Positions 57,084-64,000 of a DNA stretch of 64,000 bases are shown piece after piece. The DNA comes from Neisseria weixii (GTDB lineage Bacteria > Pseudomonadota > Gammaproteobacteria > Burkholderiales > Neisseriaceae). The stretch's first letter is position 1, and every line of letters begins with the position of its first letter. The translations under genes and the position numbers were made by a program. Under the pieces are notes generated by a model. That model saw only the letters and a program-made list of their open reading frames with translations. It did not search any database and was not told the DNA's origin. Where the stretch lies: the NCBI RefSeq assembly GCF_002327085.1, contig NZ_CP023429.1:62001-126000 (forward strand), in the 5' to 3' direction.

Positions 57084-58366
57084 TTAAGCCGAGGGTTTTT
57101 CCGTGTGTTCCCCGTTCCAAGGCGCGACTTTAAACAGCAGCAGCATACCCGGGACAGCCAGGAAAAAACACAGCCAGAAGAAATTCACATAGCCCAGCCA
57201 TTCGATGAGATAGCCGGCGGTGGCGTTGATAAACGTGCGCGGCACGGCGGCCAAGCTGGTAAACAGCGCCAATTGTGTGGCGGTAAACGCAGGGTTGGTT
57301 TCGCGCGCCATATAGGCCACGAATGCGGCTGTGCCCAAACCCACGCCGACAGCTTCTGCACCAATCACACCGGCCAGCATGATGCGTTCGGTGGCGGTGA
57401 CCACTTCAAATTTGCCGAATCCGGCCAGCCACACGAAGCCCAGAATCGTCACAATCTGCACCAAGCCAAACAGCCACAGGGCTTTGTTGATGCCCAGCTT
57501 CAGCATCCAAATGCCGCCGATGATGCCGAAAATCACCGCAGGCCACAAGCCGGCGTTTTTGGCGATGATGCCGATGTCGGTTTTGCTGTAGCCCATGTCA
57601 AGATAAAACGGCGTGGCCAAGGCGGTGGCCATGCTGTCGCCGAGTTTATAAAGGAAAATAAATGCCAATACCAGCAGCGCCTGTCGCACGCCTTTACGCG
57701 TGAAAAATTCGCTGAAAGGTTCGACCACGGTTTGTTTGAAAGTACGCGGTGCACTTGGCGGCAATTGCGGCTCCTGCGCTAAAAACAACGTCATCAACAA
57801 GCCCGGAATCATAAACAGTGCGGTGATGATGAACACATTGTGCCACGGCATTATGTCGGCCAAAATCAGGCTGAGCGAACCGGGAACTAAAGCGGCGATG
57901 CGGTAGCATTGACGTGGATGGCATTGCCCAAGCCCAATTCGCTGTCAGGCAGAATCTCGCGGCGGAAGGCATCCAGCACAATATCCTGACTGGCCGAGAA
58001 AAACGCCACCACCACTGACAAGCCCATGATAACCGCCATGTGCTGATGCGGATTCAAAAAGGCATAGGCCATTAATGTTGCCAGCAGGCCGATTTGTGTC
58101 ACCAGCATCCAGCCGCGACGGCGGCCGAGAAACGGCAGACGCACGGCGTCCATCACCGGCGACCAAATGAATTTCCAAGTAAACGGCAGACCGATTAAGG
58201 CAAACAGACCGATGGTTTTCAAATCGATGTGTTCGCTGCGCAGCCATGCCGGAATCAGGTTGATGAGAAAATACAGCGGCAGGCCGGAGGTGAAACCGGT
58301 GAAAATACAGATCAGCATGCGGTGCGAAAAAATCTGCGTGAGCGCGCTGTTTTGAGATGAAGTCAT
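57084..58366 (-). pseudogene. ampG: AmpG-family muropeptide permease, frame broken near 57895
   Basis: About 427 residues with 12 helices, major facilitator superfamily. Imports anhydro-muropeptides from the periplasm for recycling. N-terminal FTGFTSGLPLYFLINLIPAWLR and SASQDIVLDAFRREIL are typical of AmpG; the second frame has GDSMATALATPFYLDMGYSKTDIG and later NATAGYLIEWLGYVNFFW. One T is missing in VNA-YRIAALVPG near 57895. Otherwise intact. Confidence 0.88.
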
Positions 58367-58464
58367 AACGTGTTCTAACTGTTTAATTAAGGCGGTATTG
58401 TAACAAAATCAGCCACATTGCAGGCCGTCTGAATACAAAGATTTTTGGCAGCCAATCTGACAAA

Positions 58465-58502
58465 AGGCCGTCTGAAACTTTGATTCGTGTTTCAGACGGC
58501 CT
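58465..58502. terminator. DUS inverted pair behind dapB
   Basis: Two full DUS copies with 14 bases between, 16 bases from the dapB stop. Confidence 0.75.
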
Positions 58503-58517
58503 TGGTATATCCGGCAA

Positions 58518-59737
<1,220 letters not shown>

Positions 59738-59963
59738 GGTGTACCTTTCTATTGAAATCGGAAAAAGAAAATGCCATCATCGCTTGAATAAGTTTAAAAA
59801 GCAAACGATAATCATCTTCAGAATGGAAATTTAGGAAGATTGCCCCGATATCGTATTGAGATAATGAAGATAGTTTATTGAAAACCTTTATAATCTCATA
59901 GTGGGCAAGTGGCCTAAAAGTGCGTATTATAACGGTTATTAGACCACAGGGGTATTGAATACT
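59738..59963. promoter_or_regulatory. divergent control region of bamE and fur
   Basis: 226 AT-rich bases. GATAATCATC near 59809 and GATAATGAAGATA near 59861 resemble halves of the Fur box (GATAATGATAATC), and TATAAT at 59890-59895 is a possible -10 box for fur. Autoregulation of fur is known in Neisseria; the sites here are weak matches. Confidence 0.4.
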
Positions 59964-60398
59964 ATGGAAAATTTCAGCAATATTGCGCAATTGAAAGACA
60001 GCGGTTTGAAAGTAACCGGTCCGCGCCTGAAAATTTTAGACTTGTTTGAAACGCATGCCGAAGAGCATTTGAGTGCCGAAGACGTGTACCGTATTTTGTT
60101 GGACGAAGGCATTGAAATCGGCGTGGCTACGATTTACCGCGTGCTGACCCAGTTTGAGCAAGCGGGCATTTTGCAGCGCCACCATTTCGAAACGGGTAAA
60201 GCGGTTTACGAATTGGACAAAGGCGACCACCACGACCACATTGTTTGCGTGAAATGTGGCGTGGTGACCGAATTCCACAATCCGGAAATTGAAGCCCTGC
60301 AAGACAAAATCGCCGAAGAAAACGGCTATCGCATTGTTGATCATGCGCTGTATATGTACGGCATTTGTGCTGACTGCCAAGCCAAAAGCAAACGCTAA
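59964..60398 (+). CDS. fur: Ferric uptake regulator
   Basis: 144 residues. Winged helix domain (residues 1-83; GVATIYRVLTQFEQAGI is the recognition region) and metal-binding dimerisation domain: HHDH at 89-92, CxxC at 95-98 and Cys135/Cys138. Represses iron-uptake genes with Fe2+ as corepressor. ATG 59964 chosen over an in-frame TTG 9 bases upstream by family length. Gene is standard for Neisseria. Confidence 0.96.
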   Translation: MENFSNIAQLKDSGLKVTGPRLKILDLFETHAEEHLSAEDVYRILLDEGIEIGVATIYRVLTQFEQAGILQRHHFETGKAVYELDKGDHHDHIVCVKCGVVTEFHNPEIEALQDKIAEENGYRIVDHALYMYGICADCQAKSKR

Positions 60399-60413
60399 CC
60401 GCTATCTTCTCCA

Positions 60414-60449
60414 TTCAGGCGGCCTCATCATGACGTGAGGCCGTCTGAA
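60414..60449. terminator. DUS hairpin behind fur
   Basis: TTCAGGCGGCCTCA pairs with TGAGGCCGTCTGAA (one mismatch pair as G-T) around TCATGACG. Confidence 0.7.
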
Positions 60450-60469
60450 ATTTTTCAAGCCTAAGCAAA

Positions 60470-61191
60470 ATGAACATTCCTTTTTTGCCGCCACAAGATT
60501 ACCGTTTTCCGAATCCTGATTACGCGTTGGCACATTGCGACGGCTTGGTCGGCGTGAGCGCGGATTTGGATGAAGGACGTTTGCTGTCGGCTTACTGCAG
60601 CGGCATTTTTCCGTGGTTTTCCGAAAACGGGCTGTTTTACTGGTTTGCCACCGCACCGCGCACGGTGTTGTTCCCCGAAAAAATCCACATCGGCAAATCA
60701 TTGGCCAAAACCTTGCGCAACAAGCCTTATGTGGTGAGCGTGAACCAAGATTTTGCCGCCGTAATCGGCCATTGCGCCGCTGTGTCGCGGCCGGGCAAAG
60801 CGGTACATGGATTGAGCCCGAGTTTCAGACGGCCTATGCGCGTTTGCAGAGCATCGGACACGCGCATTCGTTTGAATGTTGGTATCTTGATGAACAAGGC
60901 CGTCTGAAACTGGCCGGTGGTTTTTACGGCGTGCAAATCGGGCGTGTGTTTTACGGCGAATCCATGTTTGCCTTGGCGCCTGATGCGTCCAAAATCGCCT
61001 TTGCCTGTGCCGTGCCTTATTTGGCGGAACGAGGCATTGCATTGATTGACTGCCAGCAAGACACCGCACACTTGGCGCGCTTTGGTTCGGAGCAAATCGA
61101 ATTTCATGATTTTCAGACGGCCTTACACAGGCTAAACGCCATGCCGTTGCCGAAGCCCATTGGTTGCGAAGTAGTGCGGACGACGCTTTGA
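60470..61191 (+). pseudogene. aat: Leucyl/phenylalanyl-tRNA--protein transferase, frame broken near 60797
   Basis: About 240 residues when stitched. Adds Leu or Phe to N-terminal Lys/Arg of proteins for the N-end degradation rule. FPPxD-like FLPPQDYRFPNP start, [26 protein letters not shown] and, after one missing G in GGGG ([12 protein letters not shown]), [22 protein letters not shown] and ESMFAL. Three DUS copies lie inside the coding part (60822, 60897, 61110), encoding FQTAY, GRLK and FQTAL. Confidence 0.9.
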
Positions 61192-61289
61192 ATGATGAGA
61201 ACGTCACCAATTTTTCAGACGGCCTAATCACGGTAATAGCTGACGAAACCGCGTTTACATGGCAAAATAATACGTCAGAACATTGCAAC

Positions 61290-61326
61290 AGGCCGTCTGA
61301 AATCATGTTATGTGTTCAGACGGCCT
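61290..61326. other. DUS inverted pair between aat and dapD
   Basis: AGGCCGTCTGAA and TTCAGACGGCCT 13 bases apart, 25 bases before the dapD start; could terminate aat and lie in the dapD leader. Another DUS stands at 61216-61227. Confidence 0.65.
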
Positions 61327-61350
61327 CAACTTACTTAACAAGGAATCAAC

Positions 61351-62172
61351 ATGTCATTGCAAAACATCATCGAAACCGCGTTTGAAAACCGCGCCGACAT
61401 TACCCCGACCAGCATGACGCCTGAAGTCAAAGAAGCCGTATTGGAAACCCTGCGCCAGTTGGATTCAGGCGAATTGCGCGTGGCCGAGCGCGAGAGCGTG
61501 GGCAAATGGAAAGTCAACGAATGGGCGAAAAAAGCCGTGTTGCTGTCTTTCCGCATTCAAGACAACGAAGTGTTGAACGACGGTGTGAACAAATATTTCG
61601 ACAAAGTGCCGACCAAATTCGCCGACTGGTCTGAAGAAGAATTCCAAGCCGCCGGTTTCCGCGCGGTGCCGGGTGCCGTGGCACGTCGCGGCAGCTTCGT
61701 GGGCAAAAACGTGGTGTTGATGCCGTCATATGTGAACATCGGCGCGTATGTCGACGAAGGCGCGATGGTGGACACATGGGCGACTGTCGGCTCTTGCGCG
61801 CAAATCGGTAAAAACGTGCACTTGTCAGGCGGCGTGGGCATCGGCGGCGTATTGGAGCCGTTGCAAGCCAACCCGACCATCATTGAAGACAATTGCTTCA
61901 TCGGCGCGCGCTCTGAAATCGTGGAAGGCGTGATTGTGGAAGAAGGCAGCGTGATTTCTATGGGCGTGTTCATCGGCCAATCGACCAAAATCTTGGATCG
62001 CGAAACCGGCGAAATCTACCAAGGCCGCGTACCTGCCGGCTCAGTGGTGGTATCGGGCAGCATGCCTTCTGCCGACGGCAGCCACAGCCTGTATTGCGCT
62101 GTGATTGTGAAAAAAGTCGATGCGCAAACCCGAGCCAAAACCAGCGTGAACGAATTGTTGCGCGGTGTGTAA
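61351..62172 (+). CDS. dapD: 2,3,4,5-tetrahydropyridine-2,6-dicarboxylate N-succinyltransferase
   Basis: 273 residues. Succinylase step of diaminopimelate/lysine synthesis. N-terminal helical domain, then a left-handed beta helix of hexapeptide repeats ([50 protein letters not shown] when followed in order), and a C-terminal part with the typical [33 protein letters not shown] precedes the start. Full length. Confidence 0.97.
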   Translation: MSLQNIIETAFENRADITPTSMTPEVKEAVLETLRQLDSGELRVAERESVGKWKVNEWAKKAVLLSFRIQDNEVLNDGVNKYFDKVPTKFADWSEEEFQAAGFRAVPGAVARRGSFVGKNVVLMPSYVNIGAYVDEGAMVDTWATVGSCAQIGKNVHLSGGVGIGGVLEPLQANPTIIEDNCFIGARSEIVEGVIVEEGSVISMGVFIGQSTKILDRETGEIYQGRVPAGSVVVSGSMPSADGSHSLYCAVIVKKVDAQTRAKTSVNELLRGV

Positions 62173-62200
62173 TCAGTGTTGGTTTGAAACATGAATGAAA

Positions 62201-62233
62201 AGGCCGTCTGAAAGATTTTCTTTCGGACGGCCT
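62201..62233. terminator. DUS inverted pair behind dapD
   Basis: AGGCCGTCTGAA faces TTCGGACGGCCT (one base off) with 9 bases between and a T tail. Confidence 0.75.
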
Positions 62234-62310
62234 TTTTGTCTGGTTTGTATTTAAACAAAGGGAGATCTTTGTAAATTCATTCGAATACCAGAACACACAT
62301 AAGCGACGTC

Positions 62311-62406
62311 ATTCCCGCGTAGGCGGGAATCCATTTTTGAACCAAGCAACCTATTGAATAAAAAAGTTTCTTAAATACTAAGATAGATTCCCGCCTACGC
62401 GGGAAT
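62311..62406. repeat. inverted pair of neisserial dRS3 repeats
   Basis: ATTCCCGCGTAGGCGGGAAT (62311-62330) and ATTCCCGCCTACGCGGGAAT (62387-62406) are 20-base dRS3 elements (ATTCCC-N8-GGGAAT) around 56 bases of repeat-type filler, a small neisserial intergenic mosaic element. Confidence 0.85.
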
Positions 62407-62453
62407 GACGGCAGTTTTGGTTTTTTTTGGGGCTATGAAGTTTTGCAAAGGGC

Positions 62454-64000
62454 TCAAAGAATCAGTCTTTGCTGGCACTGGCGGTAAAAACGAATCAAAC
62501 CATTCGTCGAACTGTCGTGCGGCAAATCATCATTTTGCTTCAATTCAGGCTCGATGCTTTTTGCCAGCATTTTGCCGTATTCCACACCCCATTGGTCGAA
62601 CGGGTTGATTCCCCAAATCACGCCTTCGGCAAAGGTGCGGTGTTCGTAAGCGGCCATCAGCATGCCTAAGTTAAACGGGGTCAGGCGGTCAATCAAAAAG
62701 CTGTTGCTCGGCCGGTTGCCGGGGAATTCTTTATGCGGCGCGAGGGCTTCGCGTTCGGCTTCGGGCAGGTCGGCCAATTCGGCGCGCGCTTCTTCCAGCG
62801 TTTTGCCTTTCATCAGCGCTTCGGCTTGGGCAAAAGCATTGGCCACGGTGAAGCGGTGTTGGCGGCCGACTTGGTGCGGCGTGGTCATCGGTACGATGAA
62901 GTCAACGGGAATCAGACGCGTGCCTTGGTGCAGCAGTTGGAAATAGGCGTGTTGGCAGTTGACACCTTCTTCGCCGAACACGATACCGCCGGTTTTGTGG
63001 CCGACTTTTTTGCCGTCAATGGTGCGGCTTTTACCGCAGCTTTCCATGTCCAATTGGTTCAGCCAGCTGGCGAAACGGCGCATATTGTGGCTGTAAGGCA
63101 CGGTGGTGTGGCCGTCTGAACCGTAGAAATTGTTGTACCAAACGTGCAGTAAGGCCATCAATACGGGAATATTGCGGCGCAGCGGGGCGTTGAAGAAATG
63201 TTCGTCCATGGCGTTGGCACCGCTCAAAAATTCGCGGAAACGCGTTTCGCCCACGGCCACCATCAGGGGCAGGCCGATGGTTGACCACACCGAATAGCGT
63301 CCGCCGACCCAGTCGAACATGGCGAACACGCGTTCGGCCGGAATGCCGAAGTTTTCTGCCGCAGCGACATCGCTGGAAATGGCGCAGAAATGGCGCGCGA
63401 TGCCCGATTCGGGCAGGCCGGCATCTTTATACCACACGCGTGCGGCGTGGGCGTTGAGCAGGGTTTCGGGCGTGCCGAAGGATTTGCTGGCGATGCTGAA
63501 TACGGTGGTTTCGGGGTTGAGTTTTTCCAACTTTTGCGCGATGTCGGCATCGTCGGAATTGCTGATGAAATGCACGCGTACGTTTTTGCGGTAGTCATAC
63601 AGCGATTGTGCGCACATCTGCGGACCCAAATCCGAGCCGCCAATGCCGATGTGGACGAAATCGGTGATGCGTTTGCCGGTGATGCCGGTGTGGTCGCCGC
63701 TGATGATGCTCTCGGCAAAGGCCAAGGCGCGGTCGAGTTCGTGATGGAGCTTGGGGATGATGTTTTCGCCGTCAACTACAATTGGCGCGGTGTTTTCAGG
63801 CGACCTTAAAGCCGTGTGCAGGGCGGCGCGTTGTTCGCCGGTGTTGATTTTGTCGCCACGCTGCATGGCTTGCATGACTTGGGGCAGTTTGGCCGCTTCA
63901 GCCAATTGACATAAAAGAACAAGCGTTTTCTCGTCAATGCGGTTTTTGCTGTAATCAAATAACAAACCGTGTAAGGTTTCGTGCATGTTGTCAAAACGCT
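62454..64000 (-). CDS. pgi: Glucose-6-phosphate isomerase (5' end outside the window)
   Basis: The frame is open to the last base of the window, so the start lies beyond it; 515 residues are visible of roughly 545-550 usual for the family. An internal ATG at 63986 is not the start because conserved upstream residues (RFDN) continue. Signatures: GIGGSDLGPQM, DWVGGRYSVWSTIGLPL (PGI signature 1) and INPFDQWGVEYGK (signature 2), with HTGGIVFGEEGVNCQHAYF near the active-site His. Interconverts glucose-6-phosphate and fructose-6-phosphate in the cytoplasm. Confidence 0.96.
   Translation of the reverse strand, partial: RFDNMHETLHGLLFDYSKNRIDEKTLVLLCQLAEAAKLPQVMQAMQRGDKINTGEQRAALHTALRSPENTAPIVVDGENIIPKLHHELDRALAFAESIISGDHTGITGKRITDFVHIGIGGSDLGPQMCAQSLYDYRKNVRVHFISNSDDADIAQKLEKLNPETTVFSIASKSFGTPETLLNAHAARVWYKDAGLPESGIARHFCAISSDVAAAENFGIPAERVFAMFDWVGGRYSVWSTIGLPLMVAVGETRFREFLSGANAMDEHFFNAPLRRNIPVLMALLHVWYNNFYGSDGHTTVPYSHNMRRFASWLNQLDMESCGKSRTIDGKKVGHKTGGIVFGEEGVNCQHAYFQLLHQGTRLIPVDFIVPMTTPHQVGRQHRFTVANAFAQAEALMKGKTLEEARAELADLPEAEREALAPHKEFPGNRPSNSFLIDRLTPFNLGMLMAAYEHRTFAEGVIWGINPFDQWGVEYGKMLAKSIEPELKQNDDLPHDSSTNGLIRFYRQCQQRLIL

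Noticed and set aside
57105..57782. 225-residue plus-strand frame opposite ampG
   Set aside because: Low-complexity reading opposite a clear membrane transporter gene; no start signal.

Overview
The window looks like a Neisseria chromosome (order Neisseriales). The 12-base DNA uptake sequence AGGCCGTCTGAA (AG-DUS) occurs dozens of times, mostly as inverted pairs behind genes. The core genes (pabB/pabC fusion, ppk2, adhE, lysS, fabI, mscL, hslO, ubiB, argJ, dapB, bamE, fur, aat, dapD, pgi) are of neisserial type. The species cannot be fixed from the sequence; the AG form of the DUS points to a commensal or animal species rather than the meningococcus/gonococcus pair.

Layout. 1-0.6 kb: right end of an IS5-family element. 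0.6-6.7 kb: core genes pabBC, ppk2, adhE. 6.9-24.6 kb: accessory island. It starts with a decayed IS630 transposase and a broken mdaB, then holds small units that each pair a one-component regulator (HxlR, LysR, HxlR, AraC, ArsR) with redox or detoxification enzymes (NmrA-like reductase, DsbA/FrnE-like oxidoreductase, hydrolases, glutathione transferases, SDR, thioredoxins, zinc-type quinone oxidoreductase, old yellow enzyme). Up to about 20 kb these genes carry uptake signal sequences of the Pasteurellaceae (ACAAGCGGTC, often as stem-loop terminators) with neisserial DUS placed next to them, so the block looks imported from a Pasteurellaceae donor and then marked with DUS. An operator-like site can be read in the control region of every unit. 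IS3-family remnants bracket the last unit. 24.7-33 kb: tRNA-Lys, lysS, an alanine/sodium symporter, a second IS5-family copy, a decayed MFS gene, fabI, mscL, hslO. 33.5-43.3 kb: one giant trimeric autotransporter adhesin gene with 2.3 copies of a 1,800-bp tandem repeat. 43.4-44.5 kb: an IS630 element inserted in an IS5 remnant. 44.5-64 kb: core and accessory genes including an acyltransferase, ubiB, an NlpC/P60 peptidase, a possible effector/lipoprotein pair, cidA/lrgB-like genes, argJ, a marR-sugE pair, a ClC channel, ampG, dapB, bamE, fur, aat, dapD and the 3' part of pgi.

The genes of the island fit one theme, defence against quinones, aldehydes and other electrophiles or thiol stress, with each regulator probably sensing its own signal. 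That theme is inference from family membership.

Caution: about 25 reading-frame breaks occur, nearly all loss of a single base in a short homopolymer, and they hit unrelated core genes (hslO, aat, ampG, adhE, the adhesin). Many 'pseudogene' calls here may be sequencing or assembly undercalls rather than real inactivation.
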